Positions 1 through 12,122 are shown, counted from the first letter of the stretch. The stretch is DNA of 64,000 nucleotides from Limanda limanda (GCF_963576545.1 NC_083644.1:27407393-27471392); one strand, 5' to 3'. Numbers and translations are program-made. The notes: generated by a model from the sequence alone, not told the origin.

Positions 1-578
1 GAAGACCCAGGTATTTATATGATCTCACAATGTCAATGTCCGTTCCCTGAATGTTCACTGGTGTCGGAGGAGAGTGTTTACTCCGGCGGAAGTCCACCAC
101 CAGCTCCTTGGTTTTTCCAGAGTTGATCTGGAGGAAGTTCCGCTGGCACCATGTAATGAAGTCCTGGTTCAGTTCTCTGTATTCCCTGTCATCACCGGCG
201 GAAATGAGGCCGACGATTGCAGAGTCATCAGAGAATTTTTGCAGGTAGCAGTTTGTAGAGTTGTATGAGAAGTCCGATGTGTAGATGGTGAAGAGGACTG
301 GAGCTAGTACGGTTCCTTGTGGGGCCCCTGTGCTGCAGGACACCAGGTCAGACTCACACCCCCGTATACGCACATACTGTGGACGGTTGGTGAGGTAGTC
401 CAGGATCCATGCTGTGAGGTGGTGGTCCACTCCGGTCTGCTCCAGCTTGTCCCTCAGAAGTAGAGGCTGGATGCTGTTGAAGGCACTGGAAAAATCAAAG
501 AACATGATCCTCACAGTGCTTCCAGCCTTTTCCAGGTGAGAAAGGCATCTGTGTAGCAGGTAGATGACAGCGTCGTCA
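1..578 (-). pseudogene. LINE reverse transcriptase fragment, L2/CR1/Rex1 group, runs off left edge
   Basis: Read on the minus strand, this stretch is open without a stop for about 192 codons and continues past the left edge. It shows the palm of a non-LTR reverse transcriptase: FFDFSSAFN (domain A), the TGAPQGTVLAP block, the catalytic FSDD box (variant of FADD/YADD), the VVDFRR block and SYKYLGL. The frame starts abruptly near 578, the right-hand limit of the element, so the copy is 5'-truncated, as is usual for LINEs. Such enzymes reverse-transcribe their own RNA at a nicked genomic site. The same family is present at 45487-48941, where this very part of the enzyme is missing. The absence of stops suggests a fairly young copy. 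Clade assignment within L2/CR1/Rex1 is by eye. Confidence 0.85.
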
Positions 579-1314
579 ACATCAGAAAATCAACATCGAC
601 TAATACTGACATGGAAATAAAGACAATTTTACATCGGCTATATACACCCGTCACGTTTTTGTGCTCGAGGGAAAAACCTCATCCTAATAGTCAAGAGGAT
701 AAAAATAAATAAAAACCTAAATTAACTGCAAACAATGGGGGGGAGGGTCTTTTGGGGGAAGATGAAAATGTGAACCGCTAAGTACAGAACGAATGATCTT
801 TATTGCTACTCTTTTTGTTCAGTGATTTAACCAGATGCTGCTGACAGTGTTGCTGGTCTCTATCAGTCCAGGTTCACTGCTTTGGATGAGGTCTAACATA
901 TGTAGTGTCTCTAATGTTTGTTTGTGAGTTTAACATTGTTTCATGTGGGCAGAATGATCATTGATGGCATAGTTTAATCTTAATTATATTTTTTACCATC
1001 ATCACCTTTAGTTTGAGATTCTGTTTTGTTTTGATGGACAGTTGTCAGCGTGTCCTTTTTCACAGCTGAGAAAATAAAGAAACTGAAAGGGTAAAATTGG
1101 TCAATTCTTTTTTTTTTTTTAAACCAAGTAAAACATTTTTTGCGTTAACATACTCTTATAGTCTTTGTTCCTCCTACAGCAAATTATAATACAATACAAT
1201 TGCACTTTCAGGGAGACTTTGACCAACACATTTAGACAGTTGGAACAGAAGAACACACCAGAATAGGCCTGTTTAGTAAGCAGGATTTGATGGCCGTATT
1301 CCCACACTTATAAA
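579..1314. other. No gene recognised
   Basis: AT-rich DNA with short homopolymer runs (G run near 737, T run near 1110). No convincing exon, RNA gene or repeat family was seen. Confidence 0.5.
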
Positions 1315-1462
1315 ATGCAATTCAATGTGGAAGTAATCCAAGTATTCAGAATACGATACTCAGATTAGTTGATGTAACGGAATACGTTACAGATTACATT
1401 TTTGGGCATGTATTCTGTATTCTGTAACGAAATACATTTTTAAAGTATCCTTCCCAACACTG
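1315..1462. mobile_element. hAT-type terminal fragment
   Basis: The stretch ends in CTTCCCAACACTG, the reverse complement of a typical teleost hAT terminus (CAGTGTTGGGAAG). It is preceded by the repeated phrase of such elements (alternating 'gtaacg', 'attcagaatac', 'gtattctgtaac'). No matching left terminus is present nearby, so this is a one-ended remnant. It has no coding capacity. Confidence 0.55.
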
Positions 1463-4055
1463 GTGGTTGGTTGCGCTGGTGGAACATTCCTATCACAGTA
1501 ACAGGGGAACAGGATTGTGACTGAATTTCTTTTAAGATAAAAACCAAACATGGTGTTCAAAATGTTCAAATACAGGCTGGGTACAGTTTTTATTTGTTTC
1601 AACAGCATAGTAGGTTGATTGAAATTTGACAGTTGATCAAACCCAGTTTTTCATCCCAGGTTTCTTCAACTCAGAGTTTGTTTAACTTGGCCCAGAAGAT
1701 CATTGCCAGTTATTTAGGATACCTGGTGGGAGGTACTGGAACTGCTGTCCTTACTGAAACATAATGACACTTTTCATCGTCAGTGTCTAAAGCCTCAAAC
1801 AAAAGAAGACTTTGGAAGCAAATTTACCAAAGTAGTCACAGCTACAAGGACATATTTCTGAACACTGTTTTTTCCCTGCTCAGTCATAAGACACATTTTT
1901 GTAAAGTTTAGTCAACCTAGTCTTACATTTTGAAACCTTTATTAATTTGAATGGCTGTTATTTTTATGTCTGTAAGCTTTCCTATCGATGCAAAACATCT
2001 CAATGGTCAGTGACATCTTTAGGCTGCTTTTAAAAACATTGAATGAACGTTTTTACCTTTCTAAATGGACATTATCACTGTCGCCCTGGGTGTGCTGCGA
2101 CATCAAGTGCTGAGAAACGCATTTGAAAAAACAAATAACCTCTCTCACTCAAAACCACTCTTCGAAGAGGTCAGGCAGCTGGAACAGTCATAAACCGCCG
2201 TAATCCCTGACACCAAAATGACTCTGTGCGACTTGATCCTTGCTCTAAATTCTCCTTTAAAACGACACTGACACAGTTTAAAGTGAGTCGCCAACACATA
2301 AAATGGGTTCAGGCAGGCAGGCAAATAGAGACTTCACTGCATTGGGTATAAAACATGATTTTGCGATAAAATATGAAAACATCATAGCCCTAGTTTAGAT
2401 TCGAACACAGACTGTTTAAACTCACGTTGCTGCTTTTCAAAGCCTCGCTTCAGGCTATATTGTGTTCTTTATTTACATAAATATTGCGCTAATTATTTTT
2501 TTGGGCTACACTTTTATTTTTTGGGGCTGGAAATCTAGAAGGAGCGAACCTGTTGTCATGGAGGCCCTGCAGGTACATCAGTACTTTTATGTAGGTGTAT
2601 AATAACCATTAATCTGATTTGTCCTCATTCCCCCATCTCTCCTGTCTAAAGCCAGCTCCATTAGCAGAAATGGGTCAGCTTTAATCCACAGCCAAATTAA
2701 TGGAAATGAAAACGCTTCTATTTGTGATTGATGCTGCTATGTGTGTCTGTGTACGTGATTCTTTGAGAGAGGACTGAACTGTCAGCAGTAATTAGTTATG
2801 CAGGTAATGAGTATATGAGTCCATTTATGTGTGTGTGTGTGTGTGCGTCTGTGTGTGTGTGTTTGTCCAGACTCCAAACTTTGGAATAGGTTTTCTCATC
2901 ATCAACGAAACACATTTCCTTCTGCCAATATAATTACAAAGTGAAACGATTTACATTAGAGTCTTCAAAATTAAATAAAAGAGAAAAATAACACATTTCA
3001 AAGGGAAAGTGCTTAAGCAGCAGAGCAGCAACTTTGTTAGTCTATTTGTGAAGCTGAACGACTTGGTGCTCTTTCCCAGGGCAGCTCGTACATGGGATAA
3101 CCACAGAGCCACTCTATACATGAGGACCACCCTACGGCTCTGGACTACAGAAAATCTTGGTCACTTCTCAAAAACTTGGATCAAGAAACACTTTCAAACC
3201 ATTTCAGTGGCCATTAGCATACATCTGTCGACGGTAATGCATGAAAATCCGTTTAACTAGAGTAATTAAATAGAGCCTATGGTTCCACAGTAATTACCAA
3301 AGAACATACAGTATATCTCTGTAGTAATTAGGCCTATATCGTTTAAATGTGATCCAATCAGTCAACATGTTTGTGTTGAGCAGCACGTGGATATAATAAT
3401 AATTTTGCCCTGGGCAGACTGGGCAGTACCTTCTCTTCCTCTCTCATCATCATCATCATCACTTTGTCCTTTCTCTCAGTGTCCTCCTCTTGTCCCTTAT
3501 CACTTCCCTTCACAAAGATGAGCTGTGAATGATGTTGTCTAGTTTCATTTTCCTCTTTTGTCAGTGAAAAAAGTAAACACAGGGTCAAATTATATTTATA
3601 TGCAAATGTCACCAGCCTCCAGAAAGATTATCTCGCAGTGATATAAAAATATATAGGTGTCATTCCTTTTAACAAGCTTTTCAACCCTTCACACAAACTG
3701 AGTTGATAGAAAAGTATTTTAAGTTTTTTTGAAAGTTTATCAATCTGATGGATGAAATTAATCGTGTGTTATCCGTCTGAGGATACAAGACACTGAACTA
3801 TATAGAGTTTGCTTGCAAAACGCTTGAGTAACCTCCCATTTCAGCTGCCTGTCCACTTTGTTGCCATAATCAAAGAAAGTTTGTGCAGAGTGAAGATTTT
3901 GAGAAAATAATGGATCTTGCACGATATCTTTGCAGCACCAACTTAAGTTATTTTTAGGCACATATTTAACGACTTTCATGATATACAGGGTGGAGCAATG
4001 GAAAGAAGATTCTTTTCCCTGGGTTATCCGACTTCCTCCCACAGGACAAAGTCAT
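1463..4055. other. No gene recognised; AT-rich spacer
   Basis: Contains a GT microsatellite at 2828-2864. Between about 2460 and 2720 there are several TAAT/ATTA motifs in otherwise mixed sequence, which could be conserved regulatory DNA, but that cannot be judged from one genome. Short open frames at 3009-3260 (+) and 3358-3612 (-) have no recognisable domain. Confidence 0.4.
2828..2864. repeat. (GT)n microsatellite
   Basis: Alternating GT with one GCGTCT interruption. Confidence 0.9.
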
Positions 4056-4240
4056 GTAGATTGGGGGTAGGTTAATTGGAGCCTCTTAATTGATCATTAG
4101 TGTGAATGTTTTCGTAAATGAATGAATGAATGAAACTGTATCTCACCCCTGTGATAGGCTGGCAGCTTGTGCAGGGTATGCCACTCACCCTATGTTAACT
4201 AGAATTGGCTCCACCAACCCCTTGAGGTTAGAAATGTATT
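4056..4240 (+). repeat. Teleost interspersed repeat
   Basis: Contains the phrases 'gtgaatgtt', 'aatgaatgaatgaa', 'tgataggctggcagc' and 'attggctcca', which recur in a common fish retroposon-type repeat. The copy is diverged and no ends could be defined. Confidence 0.45.
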
Positions 4241-4299
4241 ATAAATTAGGTTGATGACCTCAATTTGGAGGTGGAGGCAGCTAAGCTAGTTACGATGCA

Positions 4300-4586
4300 T
4301 GTCAGATTTCTGTCTGTCTTGAATGCTCAATGATCAGCAGAGAGTTGTGTATAGCTTTTAAAGTACCATCTAAACTTTGCTCAGTGTTTGAGTGTGCACA
4401 AAGCACCGACAGATGCTTATAGCTCAGTCCTGTGATGCATTTTATATATTGTGTTTTTTATGTTTTATTTGTTGTGTTTTATGCTGTCCCGTTTATTTTT
4501 TGCACATTGGCCTGTGAGAAACGCATCGATCAGCTGTATGCTGTGGATGTGGATGACTGCCAATAAAGTTGACTTGACTCGACTTT
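4300..4586 (+). mobile_element. Retroposon 3' end with TTGAC tail
   Basis: Ends with 'caataaagttgacttgact', that is, an AATAAA polyadenylation signal followed by a short TTGAC-type reiteration. This is typical of the 3' end of fish non-LTR elements. No coding part is present. The family is not determined. Confidence 0.4.
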
Positions 4587-6424
4587 TAATTTGCCATCTT
4601 GGCTGTGTCAGTTACGCAAATCTGTAATGAAGGCTGCATTTATGTGTTGAGTGTTGCAAAGATTACCCCCAATGTGAGGCGTCTACTGGAATTTCAGCAA
4701 AAGAAATATAAAAATAAAAAAGGCCAATACATAAAATCCTACAAAAATATATGTAGTTCAGTGACTGCACTGAGGATTGGAGAATGTGGTCTCCAAAGAC
4801 AAAACCACCATAGACCGGCAAAGGCCGAACTGAAATGAGCCGGTCTGCTCCATGGAGGATTTCTTATTTGTGTCAACAGCTGTCCCGCCTTTAGAGTTTG
4901 CTGGCTTCTTTGAGTTGATATCCACATAGCTGGATGGAAACTGCTTATTTCAACCCTCTAACATTTTACCTATCCTGGGATAGGTTAAGAAGGATCAACC
5001 CATAGGACCCTTATTTCCCCAGGAATGGACGCATGAGGTTTCTCTTAGGTTCTTTAAGCTAAATAGTAGGGGGGAAACTTAATTCCCATGTATGTAGAAA
5101 AAACAAAATTATAGTTTTCTCGCTTTGTGAATCCAACATCTTTTTCCTTTCAAAAAGCGATTTCTCAAGAAATTCTACTTTACACATCTCTCAGATTGTT
5201 TAAAATGTTGGCCTTGTGTTGATTGGGTAAATTTGGCCAGTTGAGATGATTCTTGTGTGTCTGCCTCACCAGAACATCCACTTTTTTTTGAACAAATGTG
5301 CTTCTATCACATCATGTTTCGTGTCTGACTTGGATGAGGGAAAATAAGGTAACCCAGCAACTCAGTGTACTGCAAGTGTGATGTATATGCAAATGAGACA
5401 TAATCGCAATTAGTAACCCTTATACCATGGCAGCTTTGCAGGTTATCAGCCACACAGTTGGGGTTGGCCACACAGAGTGAGTCATTAAATTAAGAATATC
5501 ACAGGCAAATATTTCAAAGTGATTGGAGCATTTATTTCATTACTGTATCAGGCAAACACTTCTCTGTTCTCCCTCCCTGTTCTTTTTGTCTGGTTGTTCC
5601 CAGCTGATTCATCTTGATTAGGCAGATAATAATACATTTGTTGTCTCAAGTAGACATATCTACAGTTTATTGTCATTTGTAGTTATTTGCTGACAAGCTG
5701 TAACTAAAAACCTTCACATTTTTGGGTGAAATTGTCATCCACGTATCTATCAGTAATCAATGGCTGTATGGGACTAAAACAAATTATTTTCTCCCATGGT
5801 CCAAGTTTGTCTGTCTCAATTAACCAAGCCGTTTTTCCTGCTTTAGAATGGCCAGATATTTGCAGCATGGAAGGGCAGAGACTGATCCAGTTATGTTAGG
5901 TATCCCTCTTAATTACAGCCCTTTCCTTTCCATAATTATGCACTAATTAGAGTCTAAAGCAACAGAGAGTGGTACTGTTCTTTCCTGTTTCTTCCGACTG
6001 GTAATGGTGTATTCATCTCAAGGTATGTCCAAATACAGCAAGTGGTAGAAAGCAGCAATGGGGAATTTATGCTATTTTTTGATTCACAAAGCCTCAATTT
6101 CATTATATTGCTCAGCTCCAGTTCATAACATAACACAATCCCCACGCTGTTGCCAGTCAGACGCTAATGCGGCACCCTGACTATATGATTCAGAAAGTTT
6201 CCAGCCAATATAGCCAAACATTGTCTGTATCAATGCTGGTAGCTGAGAGAGGTGATACAGTTGAAGCTACACACCTCTATGGGCATGTTAAAGCGCTTTT
6301 GCAGTATCAGTGTTTTATCTGATTTCAAAAGTACAAGATTTCCTTTCTAGATTCTGCAATGCCTTTTTTCTACCTCCCACACAGCCTGTGACTTACTATG
6401 CTTGTTTTGGGTATTCAAAGTTGT
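4587..6424. other. No gene recognised
   Basis: AT-rich sequence with scattered short frames under 80 codons, no domain, and no clear splice-bounded exon. Confidence 0.45.
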
Positions 6425-6625
6425 GCACTGTTCCCATCTGCATGCTGAAGTGTCCTTGGGCAAGATGCTGAACCCTGAATTGCCCCCCATAGAACAACAA
6501 AGTGCTGCTAATAGATGCACTGTTTGAATGTGTGTTTGAATGGGTGAATGTAAAACTGTACTGTAAAGAGCTTTGAGTGGTCATCATCAGACTAGAAAAG
6601 CGCTATATAAATACAAACCACTGGT
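6425..6625 (+). mobile_element. tRNA-derived SINE, 5'-truncated copy
   Basis: Matches the body of the two fuller copies at 47549 and 61777: 'gtccttgggcaagatgctga', then 'catagaacaacaaagtgctg', then 'gctttgagtggtcatcatca' and the tail 'gcgctatataaatacaaacc'. The tRNA-like head with the Pol III A and B boxes is missing, so this copy is truncated at its 5' end. SINEs are non-coding and are moved by a partner LINE. Confidence 0.8.
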
Positions 6626-7250
6626 TTGAAAATGTTGGGCTTCATAACCACATATTTTATTTTAAAAAATGTACAAAAATGTTCACCATAATGGGTAACT
6701 GAAGGTTTAGATAATGTACTGCAATGTATGGAAACTGGAGGCTGTCTAAATGGTATTTTTATGTTAAAAAAAATAATAATGCAATATGTTGGTAAATAAA
6801 GGGGTCACAGAAATATCTGAAACGTATTCTAGTTGGTGGTGTTGAGTTGAACACACACTAACATATAAATTTGTATAAACTCCAACCCGCTCAAGGTGAA
6901 ATATTCGAGTGCAGCTTTACACTATATGATTATAGTACAAAGCCTGTTATTCACTGCACAGCCAACAACTGTTTGGCAAGGGAACAAGTGCACAAACCGT
7001 GCATGCTGCCTTGCAGTTATTGTCATGCCCTTACTGAGCAGCTCCTCCGCAAGCCAACTCTGTCCTCCAGTGATCAGTTACATTTCACTGCCACAACTTG
7101 TTGAGAAGTGTTTGGATTTTGCCTGTTAAGTACCGGGTGTCAGGGCGTAAGGCAACCTGGCAGAAAGTTAAATCAACTTTAAACCCACACCACGAGGTTA
7201 ACAAGTGGAAGAGCCTTCGGGTCCAAAACAGTCCAGGTTTATTACACATG
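6626..7250. other. No gene recognised
   Basis: Two overlapping short frames (6871-7104 and 6896-7129) have no recognisable domain. Nothing else stands out. Confidence 0.4.
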
Positions 7251-7565
7251 AAACAGGAATATGAAGAGGAGGAAGAGGGGGAGGAGGAGGAGGAGATAAG
7301 AGGAGGATGAGCGGTTGGGAGGACAGCAAAGGGGAGGGGAGGGGAAATGACAGAGAAACATACTTAAGGGTGAAAGCAATGAGAAGGAAGCAGGGACGAG
7401 GGAAAAGAGAAACAGAGAACCCCTGTCTCTGTCAAAATGACTCCTCCAATTAAGTATCCCTTGATAAGTGTGTAGAGAAAATGAGGCGAAACAGGGGGAG
7501 GGAGAGAATCTGGTGGGAGAAGGAGGAATTAGATGGAGGACAGTGGGGAGGAGAGAATCTGAAAT
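7251..7565 (+). repeat. Purine-rich tract (GGA/GAG repeats)
   Basis: The + strand is strongly purine-biased. There is an almost uninterrupted GA/GGA run at about 7258-7310, G4A-type runs near 7331-7350 and another purine block near 7480-7565. Long frames on both strands here (for example 7242-7568 minus, rich in Ser/Pro/Leu/Phe) are by-products of the skewed composition. Confidence 0.7.
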
Positions 7566-8165
7566 CATTTGTTTCTGTCATTTTCTACCAAGGTCAACTA
7601 CGGCACGTGCTATATGTGCACGTCCTGTTCGTTTTGCTATTTCTTCTCCTTCAGCTCCCACTCTACCTCCGCCTCCTTCTTCAAACAAAATTTACTATGA
7701 CATTGAGATCACATTTGTTGTCCTTGCAAGGCCAGGGGTAAACTGACATCACTGTAGAACTTGTATCTTCAGTGCTAATTTAAATAACCCTGCTTCACAC
7801 CTCCCAACACCTCACCAGCTCTTACAATCTTTTTCCTTTCACATAACTATACACAATATCTTATTTTGTTCCCAGCAACACCCACAAAATCTGAGTCAAC
7901 CTCACCTTGAGCTATACTAATATAGTGTGTGTTTTTTGTGTGATGCATTTAATCGACCAGACACTCCTATGCTGTGTAGTGGTAGCATTAACTGTTTGTA
8001 AAACACTTGCTACAATGCCTTAGAGCTAGAATAGAAAACTTCTGCTTATCATCATCACCAGCTTCCTCCCCCTTAGTGTGTCAAATTCTCTCAACAAAAA
8101 TTGCCTCAACTCGTGTGGCTCATCGTGATGAGTTGTCATTGGTCCATAAAACCAAGAAATAGTAA
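7566..8165. other. No gene recognised
   Basis: Mixed sequence without a recognisable repeat or exon. Confidence 0.4.
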
Positions 8166-8325
8166 TGAGCAGCTCAGGAAGTGGAGAGGGTCGTCATTCA
8201 ACCAGCGGCTCTGTGGTTCAATCCCTGGCTCCTGAAGTGTGCACAAGACACTGAAACCCAAATTTCCCCTGAGAATGGTGTGTGATAGATAAAATAAATA
8301 CAGTCCATTCATTATATTCAGTTGT
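8166..8325 (+). mobile_element. Old tRNA-derived SINE remnant
   Basis: Shows 'gagagggtcgtc', a B-box-like 'tggttcaatccc', then 'ctcctgaagtgt' and 'acaagacactgaaaccc', in the same order as the SINE copies at 47549 and 61777 but more diverged. Confidence 0.5.
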
Positions 8326-9152
8326 TTTATTTGAGGGAAAGATAAAGCATGTATGTGCACAGAACAGTATCCACAAGCAGAGAACAGTTACCACAAGAGA
8401 GCATTTCTCCTCCGCTGGCTCAAATGTGGTCCTGAAATAATGAAGCGCTGACAAGCATAAGGTCAGTGTTCCCTACATGTTCACCACTGCTCAATACTTG
8501 TTTGCTTAATGAGTTGAATTTTGAGACCTTGGAGGCGGGGACAGTGGCTGATGTCTCTGTTCTTTTGATTGGCCACCAGTGTTAATTTTGGCAGCTATTT
8601 TTGATTTAGTCTTAGTCTTAGTCTTTTGACGAAAATGCATATTAGTTTTAGTCTAGTTTTAGTCATTTTTATCCTTCTTAGTTTTAGTCTAATTTTAGTC
8701 GACGAAAACGAATTACATTTTAGTCTAGTTTTAGTCACATTTAATAGCCACATTAAACTCCTTATCTTCCCTTCTCAGGTCCAGGGACCCCCTGTGTTGT
8801 GTCTACAACTGCGTACACTGTAAAAATGGTAACTAGTAATTGTTGATCTCATAAGAGTTTTCAAATTAAACTGACTCAGAAATAAGGCTTTGCAATATGC
8901 AATCTATAAAATCTTGTCTGTCCAGCAATTTTCTCTCGTTGTTGTCCTAACTACTATTTTAAATCAGCACAACAAGGATTTGTAAATTTTTGAGCAGATT
9001 TTTGAGTTAAGTTGGGCCAACTCAGTAGATTCCAGTTTAAACCGGTTTTAACGGCTCTCTGCTGAACCTGAGCGACGGACATTTTCTGGATGGACAACGA
9101 CGTGGAGCCCACAACAATTTTGCTCAAGACGGTATGGTAAGTGCGTTTTTAC

Positions 9153-9860
9153 CAGAGGTGTGGACTCGAGTCACATGACTTGGACTCGAGTCAGACTCGA
9201 GTCATGAATTTGATGACTTTAGACTCGACTTGACAAAATGTAAAGAGACTTGCAACTCGACTTGGACTTGGACATCAATGACTCGTGACTTCACTTGGAC
9301 TTGAGCCTTTTGACTTGATAAGACTTGCTCCTTTCCCCAAAACCCAAAGATTAAAAAGTATGTTATTAAGGAACGCTCTGTATCTTTCATTGTGTATGTG
9401 TGCGTCAGGGGTGTAAAGTAACGAAAGGCAAGGCAATTCTCACTGCAGTGGTAGATGCTGCAAATAGTGGATGACGTTCCCTAACGTGCACATTCAACAT
9501 ATGAAAACTGATCGTAAAGTTCACTGTTCGCGAAAAATATGCGCGACAGGCACAACACTGCACAGGGATCCACTGCGGAGGGGCTGCAGAGCCGCGGGGT
9601 GCAGACCCTTGGCTACGGCGAAAGAGCGATTTGTTTGTTTGTTTACTGCTCCGCCGTTAAAGAGTGCGGACGTCAAAACATTAGTTCGGCTATAATATTA
9701 GATCCGCCTCTCATTTCCTCCTCCCGGTTGCACGCCTGTTATGCCTCCACGCCGCACCGGCGGGGCGCACCATACAGAGAATCACTGCGCTACACAGGGG
9801 CGGCCCTAGCATATTTGGCGCTCTATGCAAGAGCCCCCCCCCCTCAACAAAAAAAAGTTG
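9153..9860. mobile_element. Cluster of unpaired transposon termini
   Basis: Several hAT-like starts follow one another without matching far ends: CAGAGGTG at 9153, leading into a 'gactcgagtc'/'gacttg' repeat that is common in fish; CAGGGGTGTAAAG at 9406; a right terminus ending near 9611 that resembles the right part of the element at 54848-55452; and CAGGGGCGGCCCTAGC at 9795. They appear to be successive insertions into one another with partial deletions. The 162-codon frame at 9539-10027 crosses these pieces and is not a gene. Confidence 0.5.
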
Positions 9861-9947
9861 AAAAACGGAATTGCAACTTTCAGACGGTATTTTTGCCCTT
9901 TAAGACTGCATTTCATTTCAAAAAAACACAACAACGATCACAAAAAC

Positions 9948-11734
9948 ATGGTGCAAGCATTCGTTTTAGACAGAGTCTCTCCTCAGGAGAAGGAAAACAT
10001 AATGATCTGTCAGCCTATGGTATCTGAGGTCACAGAGAGGTGGCCTGCGCTGTTTTCGTCTCAGGAGGTAAGGATGTCCTAATTTATTTAGCAATTGTCT
10101 TATACAACTACATTGGCTTTTCTTGAAGAAGAACAGTATCTACTGGGGAAATGTGTCAATTCTGTCTTGCCAGTGTTACATTTAAATCTATGATCCATTT
10201 GATTCTGTGACCTGTCCTAATTTTCTTACCCTAACCATCTCACTCCTATGGAAGCCCATTTCTTCCAGTTAAAGAAAAAAAAATCCCCATGCTTAATTGA
10301 AATTGCAATTACAATTAATTACAATATTTTGTTGATTGTCTTGTTTAGATATCTGAAGAATTTCGGCGTATCACCAGCAAAGACCTCCTGGGGACTTTTA
10401 ATGCATCTCTTGAAAGATTTGGACCTGGCCTGCTAAAACTCTACCGGACTAAGAAGGGTGGTTTTGGCCAAGAAATGGAAGACCTCCTTGATAAACTCGA
10501 TGATCAGGTGAGTGAAGTGCTCCTTTGCCTGGCATTTTTAGAAGAGCATGAATATACTTTCTTATAACAGACACAGAAAAAGATGTTGGCTGCTGTAAAA
10601 ACTACCTTAGTGGATATGCTTCAGTAAAAATGGATGTCCGCAGTCCTTCCTTTGTGTTTTGGTGGCATTTGGTTTAACAGTATTTTAATTTGTTAAAGTA
10701 AAGTTGTGTGTGCTTCATCTTCAGTACTATAAAAGATTTCAGATGTTGCATTATGTGTATGTTCAGTACAGTACTATACTTATTGAAATACTTATTTTCC
10801 ACTGGATACTCTTTAGACATCTGACATTGTTACACACCGAAAGACAGCAGCACTGAGAGGCTTGCCCATTTTCCTCCGCGAAGATACCAAAAAGGTTTTC
10901 ATGAAGTGCTTGGTAAGTACCAGTAACTGTAGCAAAAAGATAAATACTTCAGGCCATGTAGCTAATTCCTCATTCTCATGAGATGTTTTAAAGTAGTAGT
11001 TCATCCAAAATGGAAATATACACCTCCCCAGTGCAGTTTATCAGTGCAGTAATCATATTTCTCTGATTTGTTCATATTTTCATACATTGTTCACACTAAC
11101 TTTTTTACAATTCATGTAAATCAACCTCCTTTTCACAAGTTCTACTTCTAAACTACTAAATCTATTTTCAGCTATTACGTCAGCTATGTTGCCATTGCTT
11201 CATCAATTTTCTTTGGCTGTCAGGTTCCAGTGTATAGCTGCCCATTTTCTTCTGCCTTTTTAACATTTCAACTGTTTTTAGCCGTTATGAAGCCAATCAT
11301 ATCTCAGCCTACGAATTATTCTTTTCAGCTTTAGCACGGACCTTCTCAGCATTCACACACATTTTCTTCAGAAAATGCTCTTTCTAGTTTGTCAAGGCTC
11401 AAATGCATCTGTTATTTTTCCTCAGGACACTGACATTTTGGCACCAGTGCTGGAAGGGGCATCTGTGGCCATCCTCACCATCCTAGATGACGAAGCCGAC
11501 ATCTCACATGCTCGAGACCATGCAGTTGTTTTGGAAGGGGGCATCGTGCTGCATGAAATGGAAAACCTCTCCTCTGCGTTCGCCTACCTCTTTGGCCTTC
11601 TATATGCCCTCAATATAAATTACCCCAAACAGTTGAGGTATACATTTGAAGCCATCCAGACTATCTTTTTTGAGCTTGGTGGCTCTCGGTGCTCCCAGCG
11701 CACAAGATCTTTGAAAACGAAACTTTTATTTTGA
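9948..11734 (+). CDS. SAMD3-like protein, C-terminal region, four exons inside a transposon
   Basis: Exons: 9948-10067, 10349-10507, 10817-10912 and 11426-11734. All introns are GT-AG, all junctions fall between codons, and the donors are strong (GTAAGG, GTGAGT, GTAAGT). Splicing gives 227 codons and a stop, with no break. The product resembles the C-terminal half of a large teleost family often labelled sterile alpha motif domain-containing protein 3-like. Shared features include an ERWPALF block in exon 1, EEFRRI in exon 2, ALRGLPIFLRED in exon 3, and FAYLFGLLYALNINYPKQL with the ending SLKTKL in exon 4. The function of the family is not known to me. The usual N-terminal ubiquitin-like/SAM part is absent, so ATG 9948 may not be the original start. 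It lies wholly inside the inverted-repeat unit 8816-12709. It could be a captured host gene fragment, cargo of the element, or a recent pseudogene. Confidence 0.6.
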
Positions 11735-12122
11735 ATACACATTGTGTATGTGTATGTGTTTGAATACACATTGTGTATGTGTATGTGTTTAAATATACAT
11801 ATTGTTGTATGTGTATGTGTTTAAATATACACATTGTGTATGTGTATGTGTTTAAATATACATATTGTTGTATGTGTATGTGTTTAAATATACACATTGT
11901 TGTATGTGTATGTGTTTAAATATACACATTGTTGTATGTGTATGTGTTTAAATACACATTGTGTATGTGTATGTGTTTAAATATACACCTTGTTGTATGT
12001 GTATGTGTTTAAATATACACATGGTGTATGTGTTTGAATACACATACACAATGTGTATGTGTCTAAATATACACATTGTTGTATGTGTATGTGTTTGAAT
12101 ACACATTGTTGTATGTGTGTGC
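11735..12122 (+). repeat. Minisatellite, about 13 units of 29-32 bp
   Basis: Units have the form 'tttaaatatacacattgt' + 'tgtatgtgtatgtg', with variants of 29 and 32 bp. The array starts at the base after the stop codon of the SAMD3-like frame, so it would lie in the 3' UTR of that transcript. The reverse-strand frame at 11661-11897 simply reads the repeat. Confidence 0.9.

Noticed and set aside
7242..7568. 108-codon minus frame rich in Ser, Pro, Leu and Phe
   Set aside because: Antisense of the purine-rich tract.
9090..9136. Possible first exon of the SAMD3-like gene
   Set aside because: The donor is good, but joining it to the candidate acceptors near 9893 or 9904 in the required phase creates a TGA; not included in the gene.
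9539..10027. 162-codon + frame
   Set aside because: It crosses several transposon termini and runs in a different register through the first SAMD3-like exon; composition is not protein-like.
11661..11897. 78-codon minus frame with repeated His/Tyr/Thr
   Set aside because: Translation of the minisatellite.
11735..12122. CRISPR-like array
   Set aside because: Units are contiguous variants without unique spacers, in a vertebrate genome; it is a minisatellite.
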